Under the pieces are notes generated by a model. That model made no database searches and was not told the DNA's origin. It saw nothing but the letters and a program-made list of their open reading frames with translations. DNA of 64,000 nucleotides, taken from Marinirhabdus sp050859505 (GTDB lineage: Bacteria > Bacteroidota > Bacteroidia > Flavobacteriales > Flavobacteriaceae). The stretch spans positions 2,046,001 through 2,110,000 of the forward strand of contig NZ_CP193934.1 of NCBI RefSeq assembly GCF_050859505.1, in the 5' to 3' direction. Of this stretch, positions 1 to 8,722 are shown piece by piece. The position numbers were made by a program, and so were the translations under genes. Within the stretch, counting starts at the first letter, position 1, and each line of letters starts with the position of its first letter.

Positions 1-379
1 TCGAAAGTAACGCGCCTACAGTAGCGATGAAGTATACGGTAGCAGTATCTTTTATAGCGAAATGCTGCGTTAAAAGTTTTGCCCCTACTAAGGAGTACAC
101 AAAAATCTGAACATAAAAAAAGCTCCTGTCAAGAACATATCCATACGTTTCAGAAATAAAAAGAAAAATGGTGTGAAAGTAAGCAGGAATTGCGGGTCTG
201 GTATATATAAAATCTCGGTGAGGAAATTGGCCGTTATAGATATTCCAACTTGTTCCAAATATATATCCCGTATCTGTGCCTTCAAAGCCATAGGGCATAT
301 AAAAAATAATATAGAAAATACAGAGGAGGCAGAAGGACCATTTAAAGAGCTTTCCTGTCCAAGAATTCTCAATCGTCAT
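1..379 (-). CDS. Partial multi-pass membrane glycosyltransferase (GT39/PMT-like), 3' end outside window
   Basis: An uninterrupted frame runs from an ATG at 379-377 to the window edge (126 codons). It has one hydrophobic helix at about residues 13-30, then an extracytoplasmic loop with EGTDTGYIFGTSWNIYNG followed by FPHRDFIYTRPAIP. A first loop with spaced acidic residues (here D36 and D56), an NG and a proline-rich stretch before the next helix is typical of GT-C enzymes that use polyprenyl-phosphate sugars. The start overlaps the stop of the upstream GT2 gene by 11 bases, so the two are probably translationally coupled: the GT2 enzyme would make the lipid-linked sugar and this protein transfer it. 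The substrate cannot be told. Family placement is inferred from the loop pattern only; the catalytic C-terminal part is not visible. Confidence 0.7.
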   Translation of the reverse strand, partial: MTIENSWTGKLFKWSFCLLCIFYIIFYMPYGFEGTDTGYIFGTSWNIYNGQFPHRDFIYTRPAIPAYFHTIFLFISETYGYVLDRSFFYVQIFVYSLVGAKLLTQHFAIKDTATVYFIATVGALLS

Positions 380-1331
380 GTGGCTGCTTTTTTAAGTTGG
401 AACTTTCAATAATATAAAGAGGTCTTTTAAGTAAATTTCTGTTCATTCTACTTATGTAAGCACCAATAATTCCGATAGAAATAAGCTGAATGCCACCAAT
501 AAACAAAACGGCAATAATAAGAGAAGTCCAGCCTGTGATGGTTTTTTCTAATATAAAGTGCGAATAGATGGCAACAACAATCGCTAAGAATGAAAAAAAG
601 GAAATCAAAAATCCTAACTTAGTAACAAATGACAAAGGCTTGTCCGAAAAGCCAGTAATGCCGTCCATGGCAAAATTGAACATTTTTGATATAGAATATC
701 CTGTTTTACCTTCCGTACGGCTGTCTCTGTTATACAACACGTGGGTTTGGTTAAAGCCTAACCAGGCAATTTGCCCACGAATAAATTTATTTTGCTCAGG
801 CATTAGTCTAAGGTAGTGCACTACTTTTTTATCTATAAGCCTAAAATCTCCGGTGTCCAAAGGAATATCTATAGTGGTAATTTTTTTTAAAACCCGGTAA
901 AATACCTTTGCGGTTGCTTTTTTAAAGAAACTTTCACCTTCTCGTTTTTTTCTTTTAGCGTATACAACTTCGTACCCTTCTTTAAACTTTGTATATAATT
1001 CTGGAATGAGTTCTGGAGGGTCTTGTAAATCGCCATCAATAATCACCACAGCTTCTCCATTGCAGTGATTTAGTCCTGCTGTAACGGCTATTTGGTGTCC
1101 AAAATTTCTACTAAAATTTATATAGCGAACTTGAGAGTCTTGTTCAGTTAGTTTTACAAGTTCAAAAATAGATAAGTCTTTGCTGCCATCATTTATAAAG
1201 ATGAACTCATAGTTTTCTGAAATTTTACGTACCGAATCCTTGAGCCGTTTATACAAAACAGGAATATTTTTTTCCTCATTGAAAATAGGAATAATAACCG
1301 AAATGTCTGGATGCTTGTTACTGTGTATCAT
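369..1331 (-). CDS. GT2 polyprenyl-phosphate glycosyltransferase (DPM1/GtrB/ArnC-like)
   Basis: 320 residues, full length for the bacterial DPM1-like family. The GT-A fold opens with SVIIPIFNEE (11-20); the metal-binding motif is DGDLQDPPE (99-107); a conserved segment QNKFIRGQ lies at 180-187 and TEGKTGYS near 207. Two C-terminal transmembrane helices (about 238-258 and 270-293) anchor it in the inner membrane, as in GtrB and ArnC. These enzymes move a sugar from a nucleotide donor to undecaprenyl phosphate on the cytoplasmic face. It lies downstream of the FtsE-like gene (17 bases) and overlaps the GT-C gene that follows, so it is the middle of a three-gene minus-strand unit. The sugar transferred is unknown. 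Confidence 0.9.
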   Translation of the reverse strand: MIHSNKHPDISVIIPIFNEEKNIPVLYKRLKDSVRKISENYEFIFINDGSKDLSIFELVKLTEQDSQVRYINFSRNFGHQIAVTAGLNHCNGEAVVIIDGDLQDPPELIPELYTKFKEGYEVVYAKRKKREGESFFKKATAKVFYRVLKKITTIDIPLDTGDFRLIDKKVVHYLRLMPEQNKFIRGQIAWLGFNQTHVLYNRDSRTEGKTGYSISKMFNFAMDGITGFSDKPLSFVTKLGFLISFFSFLAIVVAIYSHFILEKTITGWTSLIIAVLFIGGIQLISIGIIGAYISRMNRNLLKRPLYIIESSNLKKQPHDD

Positions 1332-1348
1332 ACATGGGCCATCTTAAA

Positions 1349-2035
1349 CTAGACGGTTTTTTGGACAACCTCAAAAATCTGACTTTCGTCACATTTTAAT
1401 GTTTTTGAAGGATATTTTAAAAGCAATGCATAATCGTGGGTAGCCATTAAAATGGTATTGCCGTTTTTATTTATTTCCTGTAACACCTGCATTACTTCTA
1501 CGCTGGTTTGAGGGTCTAAGTTTCCGGTAGGCTCATCTGCGAGGATAAGTTCTGGGTCGTTCAATAATGCTCTGGCAATAGCCACACGTTGTTGTTCTCC
1601 GCCAGAAAGTTGGTATGGATATTTAAACGCTTTAGTTTTCATCCCAACTTTGTCCAATACTTTTTCGGTTCTTTCCTTCATGGCTGCTTTGTCTGTCCAG
1701 CCTGTAGCTGTTAATACAAAATGAAGGTTGTCACTTACCGTGCGATCATTCAGTAATTTAAAATCCTGAAAAACAACCCCTAATTTTCGACGCAGAAACG
1801 GGATGTCTTTTTCTTTCAGCGTAGGTAAATCGTATCCTACAATATGGCCTTCCCCTTTTTGAAGGGGTAGATCACCGTAAAGCGTTTTCATAAAACTACT
1901 TTTTCCTGTTCCTGTTTTTCCAATGAGATACACAAATTCGCCTTTATCTATAGAAACTGAAACATCTGAAAGAATTAAATTTTCACGCTGAAAAATAGAA
2001 GCGTTCTGTAAAGAAAGTACTGTGTTTTCGGACAT
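1349..2035 (-). CDS. ftsE: FtsE-like ABC transporter ATP-binding protein
   Basis: 228 residues, the normal FtsE size. Walker A GKTGTGKSS (39-47), Q-loop Q90, signature LSGGEQQR (143-150), Walker B LILADE (163-168) and switch His200 are all intact. Known role of the family: with the permease-like FtsX it transmits ATP-driven signals across the inner membrane to cell-wall hydrolases during division. No ftsX lies beside it here; in Bacteroidota the two genes are often apart, so that alone is not evidence against FtsE. A Bacteroidota-type promoter sits just upstream, inside the end of the next gene. A LolD/MacB-like exporter ATPase is the main alternative. Confidence 0.8.
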   Translation of the reverse strand: MSENTVLSLQNASIFQRENLILSDVSVSIDKGEFVYLIGKTGTGKSSFMKTLYGDLPLQKGEGHIVGYDLPTLKEKDIPFLRRKLGVVFQDFKLLNDRTVSDNLHFVLTATGWTDKAAMKERTEKVLDKVGMKTKAFKYPYQLSGGEQQRVAIARALLNDPELILADEPTGNLDPQTSVEVMQVLQEINKNGNTILMATHDYALLLKYPSKTLKCDESQIFEVVQKTV

Positions 2036-2062
2036 TGGGAGGTATTTTTATAAATAACGTTT

Positions 2063-2093
2063 CAAAAGTAATGCTATTCTTCCAACTCCGAAA
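2063..2093 (-). promoter_or_regulatory. Bacteroidota sigma-type promoter for the ftsE-GT operon
   Basis: On the minus strand TACTTTTG (2070-2063) matches the -7 consensus TAnnTTTG exactly, with TTTC (2093-2090) 19 bases upstream as a one-mismatch -33 box. The predicted start is about 20 bases before the ftsE ATG. The -33 box lies inside the 3' end of the neighbouring gene. Confidence 0.55.
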
Positions 2094-2538
2094 GTTTTTC
2101 CTTTAGTACCTCAAGTTCTTTTTGTTGCTGAAGGGTATAGAGCGTTAACTCTTCCACTTTCTCCAATAATAATAAGTTCATTTCTTTAAGAGACATTCCT
2201 TCCTTCGCAAGTGTTTCGGCCGAAGGAACGTTTGGCAAATGCTTGTGTTTTATTACAAACGCCTCTAAAGCAGTTAAGGACATTAACTGATACGCTGGTT
2301 TCAACGTTGAGGTACCTTCTGCATACCATTCAAACACATAATCCGGCGCCACGGCGCCTTCTAGATCTACGAGTACTTCTTGCGTATGTATCTTTCCCTT
2401 TACGGTGAGTAACTCATCTGGGTTGTTGGTGCCAATACCAATCTTTCCATTTTTTTCTGAAATATTTTTGTAGTTACCACCCTGGGCAACACAGTGTATT
2501 GAGAATAGAGTTAGTACTATTAACAGTATATTCTTCAT
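2074..2538 (-). CDS. Secreted tail-fibre-like protein with C-terminal coiled coil
   Basis: 154 residues. A signal peptide (1-18, ending CVAQ) is followed by IGIGTNNPDELLTVKG, the short beta motif that in Bacteroidota and phage tail proteins precedes a trimeric stalk. The region KHKHLPNVPSAETLAKEG and a heptad-rich C-terminus with repeated Leu, Glu and Lys (about 115-154) resemble the linker before an S74/intramolecular chaperone domain, but no catalytic S74 domain is present. It is probably a trimeric surface or periplasmic protein. It ends 38 bases before the FtsE-like gene but has its own start. Function unknown. Confidence 0.7.
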   Translation of the reverse strand: MKNILLIVLTLFSIHCVAQGGNYKNISEKNGKIGIGTNNPDELLTVKGKIHTQEVLVDLEGAVAPDYVFEWYAEGTSTLKPAYQLMSLTALEAFVIKHKHLPNVPSAETLAKEGMSLKEMNLLLLEKVEELTLYTLQQQKELEVLKEKLSELEE

Positions 2539-2869
2539 AACATATTAAATTTTATATTTTATGTGGTTTAAATTTAGGTAATTTTATACTGTTTCTTGAT
2601 ATTATGTAAAGAGATATATTTTTTAGTACTTGTTCTATATGCATTATTCAGGAAATCCCGAAAAGCAATTGTGAGTATAGCCCACAAAGTTGTTGAAGAC
2701 TACTAAAACGGACCATATAATTTTATTTTAATTGCACTCACTGTGACCTTGTTATGGTAAAAACAACAAATTTCAGCAATTTTACATTCCAAACTATATA
2801 ATTAACCAGCCATAAATACGTTACTACGCTAGCAACACTTCTACTCTAAAATTCTGAAATCCTACAAAT
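2539..2869. other. Intergenic region between divergent genes
   Basis: 331 AT-rich bases separate the minus-strand tail-fibre-like gene from the plus-strand TPR gene. No open frame of interest is visible. A TAAATTTA (2569-2576), one base off the -7 consensus on either strand, is the best promoter candidate for the leftward gene. No convincing site was found for the TPR gene. Confidence 0.4.
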
Positions 2870-5800
2870 ATGTCCAAAAGCCTCGCACTTTTAGCACTTT
2901 TGCTATGCGTTACTGTTACAACATTTTCGCAACGCACTGCTACCTATACCAATAATCTGGTAGACTATAACAAAGCCATAGAACTGTATAATAACAGTCA
3001 GTTTTTGGCGGCACAGTCCCTATTTACCACCGTAAAAGAAACTACTTCTGAAGTTACCATAGAAGGCGATTGCGCCTATTATATTGCCAATTGCGCCGTA
3101 CGTTTAAATCAGCAGGACGCAGACCAGTTAATGGAGGAGTTTGTGGAGGAATATCCAACCAGTATTAAAAGAAACGACGCGTATATTAACGTAGCCAACT
3201 ATTATTTTGAAAACGGAAAATATTCCTACGCCCGCAAATGGTACGACAAAGTAGACGAAAAAAGTTTGCCGCGAAGCGAACAGGATAGATACTACTTTAA
3301 CAACGGATATGCTTACTTTAAGAACAAGCGTTATGAGGAGGCTAAGAAATACTTCAACCGCGTAACTACTTCCGAAAAATATGGTTCTCAGGCAAAATAT
3401 TATTTAGGTTTTATTGCCTACGAAGGAGATGATTATGTTGAAGCCAACACTCTTTTTGAAGAAGTAAAAGGTGACGAACGTTACAACGAAGGGCTTAGCT
3501 ATTACCAAGCCGATATGAATTTTAAACTGGGGAAATTTCAGGAATCAATCGATTTAGGGAAAGAACAGTACGAAACGTCTAATCCACAGGAAAAAAGTGA
3601 GCTTTCCAAGATCATTGGGGAGAGTTATTTTAACCTTGAGCAATACGCAGAAGCCATTCCGTATTTAAAGGAATACAAAGGGAAGCGTGGTCGTTGGAAT
3701 AATACAGACTATTATCAGTTAGGATATGCTTATTACAAGCAGGGTAATTATGAAAGTGCTATTGGTGAGTTCAATAAAATTATAGATGGAAACGATTCTG
3801 TAGCGCAAAATGCCTACTACCATCTGGCCGAAAGTTATCTGAAATTAGACCAAAAGCAACAAGCGTTAAATGCGTTTAAAAATGCCTCAGAACTGGATTT
3901 TTCTACTGAAATTCAAGAAGATTCGTATCTTAATTATGCAAAATTAAGTTACGAGATTGGAAATAGCTACCAGAGCACTCCCGAAGTATTGTTAGGCTTT
4001 ATGGAAGCTTATCCTAAAAATGCCAATAATGAGGCGTTGAAGGATTTGTTAATAGACAGCTACCTTACTTCAAAGAATTATAAGGGAGCGATGGACTTGC
4101 TGGAAAACAACAAGAATTTCGAAAACAAACTGGCATACCAAAAAGTAGCTTTTTACCGCGGAATAGAATTGTACAACGAAGGTGCGTATAGTGAAGCCAT
4201 TACCATGCTGAATAAATCTCTAAAAGAACCCCGCGATGCCAGTTTTACAGCAAGAGCCACCTATTGGAAAGCCGAAAGCGATTTTCAACTCACTAATTTT
4301 GAAGAAGCGTTAATCGGCTACAAGCAATTCGCACAATTACCGTCTGCCTCGCAAACACCCGAGTGGGAAAACAGTAAATATAACTTGGCTTACAATCAGT
4401 TTAAGTTGAAAAATTACACCGAAGCCATTACCCAGTTTAAAGGCTATGTAGAATCGTCTACTGCCAATGGCGCACGTAAAAAAGATGCGTATTTGCGTTT
4501 GGGCGATAGCTATTTTGTGACCAGCCAATACTGGCCAGCCATGGAAAATTATAACAAAGCCATCGAGTTAGGAACGACAGATAGGGACTACGCTTCTTTT
4601 CAAAAAGCGATTAGTTTTGGTTTTGTAGACAGAAAAGATTCTAAAATTGAAGGGCTGCAAGAGTTTGCCAAAAATTTCCCCAATTCAATATATAGAGATG
4701 ATGCATTATACGAACTTGGAAATACCTATTTAAGTCAGGAGAAAACTCCGGAAGCTTTACGAACGTACGATAAGCTTATCAACGAAATGCCTAAAAGTAG
4801 TTATACGTCTAGAGCCTTGATGAAAAAAGGGTTGATTTATGACAACTCAGGTAAAAGCAACGAAGCACTTGCTATTTTTAAGCGAGTAGCCAAGGATTTC
4901 CCGTCTACCCCAGAAGCATTGCAAGCGGTTTCTTCGGCAAAACTTATTTATATAGATCAGGGTCGCGTGAGTGAATACGCTACTTGGGTTAAAGGATTGG
5001 ACTATGTGCAAGTAGAAGATGCAGAATTGGATGACGCTACCTATCAAGCTGCAGAGCAACCTTACTTAGAGAATAAAACCAGCCAGGCACTTTCTAGATT
5101 TGAAGACTATTTAAAACAATTTCCTACAGGGCAACACGCGTTGCAGGCACATTTTTATTTGGGACAGTTGTATTTTGCTGAAAATAAATCGGCAAAAGCT
5201 ATTCCGCATTTTGAATTTGTGGTTTCTAAAGAGCGAAGCGAATTTACCGAACAAGCCTTAGCGCGGATTTCAGAATTATATTTAGGACAAAAAGACTACC
5301 AAAACGCTTTAAAATATTTAACCCGTTTAGAAACCGAAGCCGACTTTCCGCAGAACATCATTTTTGCACAAACCAACAGTATGAAGGCTAGCTATGAGTT
5401 GAAAAAGTATGCCGAAGCTGTCATTTTTGCTGAAAAGGTACTTCAGAATGGAAAGATAGACAACGCCATTAAAAGCGATGCGCAAATAATTATAGCGCGC
5501 GCTGCTATAAAGACCGGAGACGAAGCCAAAGCAAAAACTGCCTATTCCGAAGTTTCAAAAATAGCAACCGGCGCGCTAGCTGCTGAAGCCTTGTATTACG
5601 ATGCCTATTTTAAAAATAAAGTGCAACAGTATGAAGCTTCTAATGTTTCCGTACAAAAATTGGCGAAGGATTATTCTGGGTATAAGCAATACGGTGCCAA
5701 AGGACTGGTGTTGATGGCAAAGAACTTTTATGCTTTGGGGGATTCATACCAGGCAACCTATATACTGGAAAGCGTTATTAGCAATTTTACAGAGTTCCCG

Positions 5801-5890
5801 GAAACTGTAAACGAAGCCAAAGCCGAGTTGTCACTCATAAAAAGTGCCGCCTCAAAAACAAATGCTTCGGTAGAAACAGACAAAAATTAA
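2870..5890 (+). CDS. Large periplasmic tetratricopeptide-repeat protein
   Basis: 1006 residues with an N-terminal signal peptide (MSKSLALLALLLCVTVTTFS, cleavage before QRTATY). Almost the whole mature chain is made of TPR-like helical pairs: repeated patterns such as YYFNNGYAYFKNKRYEEAKKY, YYQLGYAYYKQGNYESAIGEF and ALYELGNTYLSQEKTPEALR recur about every 34-36 residues from residue 30 to 980. There is no lipobox and no membrane helix, so a soluble periplasmic scaffold is expected. It is followed after 32 bases by an outer-membrane barrel gene, and the pair probably forms an operon in which the TPR protein assists or docks on the barrel. The exact role is unknown. Confidence 0.88.
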   Translation: MSKSLALLALLLCVTVTTFSQRTATYTNNLVDYNKAIELYNNSQFLAAQSLFTTVKETTSEVTIEGDCAYYIANCAVRLNQQDADQLMEEFVEEYPTSIKRNDAYINVANYYFENGKYSYARKWYDKVDEKSLPRSEQDRYYFNNGYAYFKNKRYEEAKKYFNRVTTSEKYGSQAKYYLGFIAYEGDDYVEANTLFEEVKGDERYNEGLSYYQADMNFKLGKFQESIDLGKEQYETSNPQEKSELSKIIGESYFNLEQYAEAIPYLKEYKGKRGRWNNTDYYQLGYAYYKQGNYESAIGEFNKIIDGNDSVAQNAYYHLAESYLKLDQKQQALNAFKNASELDFSTEIQEDSYLNYAKLSYEIGNSYQSTPEVLLGFMEAYPKNANNEALKDLLIDSYLTSKNYKGAMDLLENNKNFENKLAYQKVAFYRGIELYNEGAYSEAITMLNKSLKEPRDASFTARATYWKAESDFQLTNFEEALIGYKQFAQLPSASQTPEWENSKYNLAYNQFKLKNYTEAITQFKGYVESSTANGARKKDAYLRLGDSYFVTSQYWPAMENYNKAIELGTTDRDYASFQKAISFGFVDRKDSKIEGLQEFAKNFPNSIYRDDALYELGNTYLSQEKTPEALRTYDKLINEMPKSSYTSRALMKKGLIYDNSGKSNEALAIFKRVAKDFPSTPEALQAVSSAKLIYIDQGRVSEYATWVKGLDYVQVEDAELDDATYQAAEQPYLENKTSQALSRFEDYLKQFPTGQHALQAHFYLGQLYFAENKSAKAIPHFEFVVSKERSEFTEQALARISELYLGQKDYQNALKYLTRLETEADFPQNIIFAQTNSMKASYELKKYAEAVIFAEKVLQNGKIDNAIKSDAQIIIARAAIKTGDEAKAKTAYSEVSKIATGALAAEALYYDAYFKNKVQQYEASNVSVQKLAKDYSGYKQYGAKGLVLMAKNFYALGDSYQATYILESVISNFTEFPETVNEAKAELSLIKSAASKTNASVETDKN

Positions 5891-5922
5891 TTTTTCCATT
5901 CATCATTTCAATAATAACTAAT

Positions 5923-7755
5923 ATGAGAACATTCATATCTAAGAATATATATAGACTTTACGAAACTCTTTCCTTCTTCACCCGCCTCCAAGGAGTGACG
6001 CAAGGAGAAAGAGGATGGCATTTTAAGGGTGTGTATTTCCTACTCTTCATTTTCCTGTCCTTTTCCACATTTGCCCAGGAAGAAGAAAATATAGGCACCG
6101 AAGTTATCAATATTGTAAAGCCTTATACGCCCACCATTAGCGATGCGTTTAAAGTGAAGGAAACACCTGTTTTGAACGATTCGGTAAACACTCCAAAAAA
6201 GAAGGTGCAATACCAGATTTTTTCTGTGCCTGTAGCATCAACGTTTACACCTGCAAAGGGAAAAGCGGCTACTGTAGAGAAAGTAAAACCTGTAAAATTG
6301 TATGATAATTATGCAACCTTAGGTTTTGGTAATTACACCACTATTTTAGGAGAATTGTACAGCAATTTTCAGATTAGTAGAACCGACAACGCTGGGTTCT
6401 TTTTTAGACACAATTCGTCTCAAGGAGAGATTGACGGTGTGCGCCTGGAGAATAAATACTACAACACCCAGTTAGATGGAAATTATACGAGTAGACAGCG
6501 CGATGTATCGTATCGTTTGGATGCCGGAGTAAAACATCAGCTCTTTAATTGGTATGGTTTAAATGAAACCTACGACACTGCCAATGATGAATTTATAAAT
6601 GGCCTGGATGCCCAGCAAACGTATTTTAGCGGAAACGTAGGCGGCAGCATTACGGTGGACGATTCTTTTTTTGAAAAGGTTTCGGCCAACATTCGTTTTT
6701 TGAGCGATGCCTATGGTTCTTCAGAATTTAATATAAAAGCGAAGCCAGAGTTTTCATTTCCGTTAACATCTTTCACTTTAAAAGTAGATGGAGATATAGA
6801 TTATTTAAGCGGTAGTTTTGAAAAAAAATATATAGATGTAGGCCTTGGAGGTATTAATTACAGCCAGTTAAATGCCGGGGTTACGCCATCGTTGGTGTAC
6901 CTGAACGACGATCTTACCTTGTCTTTGGGAGTAACCGCCATGGCAGGCCTAGATCTTGAAAATAGTGATACCGACTTCTATTTATATCCTCAAATTAATG
7001 CTTCCTACCGTTTGGTGGACGAGTTTCTTATTGTATACGGTGGTGCAGATGGCGGATTGACACAAAATAGTTACTACGATTTTAAAGAAGAGAATCCGTA
7101 TGTGTCGCCTACTTTGTTTATTGCGCCTACGAGCCAGTTGTACAATGGTTTTGGAGGGGTAAAAGGAAAAGTGACTAATTCTATTGGGTATAATTTACGT
7201 GCTTCTTACGGAAAAGAAGACAACAAAGCACTCTTTAAAAGCAATCCAGATGGCCAAAGTAATACCAGCATGACCGAAGGCTATGGCTATGGAAACTCAT
7301 TTCAAGTGGTGTATGACGATGTGAATACCCTTTCTGTTTTTGGTGAGCTAAAGGTGGATGTTTCGGAAACATTCAGTTTGGGAGTGAATGCCGAATTTTT
7401 AAGTTATACGACTGATGCCCAACAAGAAGCGTGGAATCTTCCTGAATTAAAAGCGACCTTATTTTCAAATTTCAGTATTACTGAAAAAATATATGGAGGC
7501 GCAAGTCTCTTTTATGTAGGAGAACGTCAGGATAATTTTGTGAAGGCTGGAATTTTTGGAACAAACATAAATAGAATAGAAACATTGGATGCGTATCTCG
7601 ATGCCAATGTACATTTGGGATATCGTGTAAACGAGCGCCTGGCTATCTTCGCCAAAGGGAGTAATTTATTGAGCGACAATTACGAAAGATGGCTCAATTA
7701 TCCAGTACAAGGCATTCAGGGGTTACTAGGAGCGACCTATAAATTTGACTGGTAA
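5923..7755 (+). CDS. Outer-membrane beta-barrel protein (TonB-receptor-like, no plug)
   Basis: 610 residues as read from ATG 5923. The chain after about residue 130 is rich in alternating aromatic strands (LGFGNYTTILGELYSNFQIS, GFFFRHNSSQGEI, LDGNYTSRQRDVSYRLDAGV) and ends YKFDW with a terminal aromatic, typical of outer-membrane barrels. No plug domain or TonB box is evident, so 'TonB-dependent receptor' would be only by distant homology. Oddity: the secretion signal (VYFLLFIFLSFSTFAQ) begins near residue 37; the preceding residues look non-native (see findings). The only closer start is a GTG at the Val of GVYFLL. It directly follows the TPR gene and probably acts with it. Confidence 0.75.
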   Translation: MRTFISKNIYRLYETLSFFTRLQGVTQGERGWHFKGVYFLLFIFLSFSTFAQEEENIGTEVINIVKPYTPTISDAFKVKETPVLNDSVNTPKKKVQYQIFSVPVASTFTPAKGKAATVEKVKPVKLYDNYATLGFGNYTTILGELYSNFQISRTDNAGFFFRHNSSQGEIDGVRLENKYYNTQLDGNYTSRQRDVSYRLDAGVKHQLFNWYGLNETYDTANDEFINGLDAQQTYFSGNVGGSITVDDSFFEKVSANIRFLSDAYGSSEFNIKAKPEFSFPLTSFTLKVDGDIDYLSGSFEKKYIDVGLGGINYSQLNAGVTPSLVYLNDDLTLSLGVTAMAGLDLENSDTDFYLYPQINASYRLVDEFLIVYGGADGGLTQNSYYDFKEENPYVSPTLFIAPTSQLYNGFGGVKGKVTNSIGYNLRASYGKEDNKALFKSNPDGQSNTSMTEGYGYGNSFQVVYDDVNTLSVFGELKVDVSETFSLGVNAEFLSYTTDAQQEAWNLPELKATLFSNFSITEKIYGGASLFYVGERQDNFVKAGIFGTNINRIETLDAYLDANVHLGYRVNERLAIFAKGSNLLSDNYERWLNYPVQGIQGLLGATYKFDW

Positions 7756-7816
7756 TTTCTGAAGTATGCATTTTGAGTGGTAAGCGAGGAATTAATGGAT
7801 ATAAAGAGAAAATAAA

Positions 7817-7837
7817 AAAGAGAATTATTTTTCTCTT
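7817..7837 (+). terminator. Weak hairpin after the barrel gene
   Basis: AAAGAGAA pairs with TTTTCTCTT around a short AT loop, 62 bases after the barrel stop codon. The stem is AT-rich and lacks a long T tail, so this is tentative. Confidence 0.3.
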
Positions 7838-7971
7838 AAGTCACTCTATTTCATTTTGTTGTGTTGAAGGTGTAGGGTGATCGATTTTTAAAAATCTCGA
7901 TAACTCGTGAAATTCGTGTTATTGCTACGCAACCAAATTTCATTAACTGCGTCTGTTTGTAAATGCGACCA

Positions 7972-8367
7972 ATGAAAAATCTACTTTTACTCTTTTTTTT
8001 GGCAACTGTTACTTTAGTTGGTTGTAGTAATGATGACGATAACAGTTCACAAGACCCCTTGGAAGGTTCCTGGAATCTTGTAAGAATTACAGGGGGCATA
8101 GCAGGTGTTACAGATTCAATTCCCCCCAATATAATTACGTATAAATTTTTTAATGGTAACCTTACTGTTAAGAATACAAATCCGGAACCAGATTTTTCTT
8201 TTCTGGAAACTGGCGAATATAGTTACCAACTCACGATACTAGATACAGAACAGGTCTTGCTCATAGAAAATAGGGATTATCAAGTATTTTCTCTAGAAGC
8301 AAATGCATTTGATATTGGAGACCCTTTACCCGTAAATGATGGATTTAATTATGAATTTGAACGCTAA
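7972..8367 (+). CDS. Small lipoprotein, lipocalin-like
   Basis: 131 residues from ATG 7972. A type II signal peptide ends in LVGC with the lipidated Cys followed by SNDDDNSS, the acidic stretch that Bacteroidota use as a surface-export signal for lipoproteins. The next segment, LEGSWNLVRITGG, matches the opening strand of the lipocalin-like domain found in many Flavobacteriaceae lipoproteins of this size. An ATG three codons upstream (7963) is possible, but TCTGTTTG (7952-7959) resembles a -7 box and would place the transcript start downstream of it. Ligand and role are unknown. Confidence 0.75.
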   Translation: MKNLLLLFFLATVTLVGCSNDDDNSSQDPLEGSWNLVRITGGIAGVTDSIPPNIITYKFFNGNLTVKNTNPEPDFSFLETGEYSYQLTILDTEQVLLIENRDYQVFSLEANAFDIGDPLPVNDGFNYEFER

Positions 8368-8370
8368 GTT

Positions 8371-8586
8371 ATGAACCATAAAAAAATGCTTTTTATTTTT
8401 GCAGGGATTGCTATTGCCCTTATCTCTTTGGGCTTTTTAATAGGTAGTGAAGAACCCTACGCAAGCATCTGGCAAGTAGCTGTTAAATTCTTCCTACTCT
8501 CCTTTTTAGTATTTGCCATACAAGCACTATGTTATTTCTTTGGATATCGTATGTATAAAATAGTTTCAAGAGGTAGGTTGTATTAA
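8371..8586 (+). CDS. Small two-helix membrane protein, unknown
   Basis: 71 residues starting 3 bases after the lipoprotein stop, so almost certainly co-transcribed with it. Two hydrophobic helices (about 5-24 and 36-57) flank a short loop GSEEPYASIWQ; the C-terminus YRMYKIVSRGRLY is basic and should be cytoplasmic. I do not recognise a family. The tight spacing and codon use like its neighbours support a real gene. Confidence 0.6.
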   Translation: MNHKKMLFIFAGIAIALISLGFLIGSEEPYASIWQVAVKFFLLSFLVFAIQALCYFFGYRMYKIVSRGRLY

Positions 8587-8722
8587 GCTAAAGTTCCAGA
8601 ATACCTCATTCTCACCTATATTTTACTCTTTCAGCGAATCGGTTTTTCCTTTTAGCTCTTTCAAAGAATCGGTTTTTTTCCTTTCCTTTAAAAGTTCTAT
8701 TTTTACGGAAAACCAATCATAC

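Noticed and set aside
88..372. Minus-strand frame of 94 codons, hydrophobic
   Set aside because: It begins at TTG, is not continuous with the window edge, and shadows the 1-379 frame, which has the ATG, the coupling and the GT-C motif.
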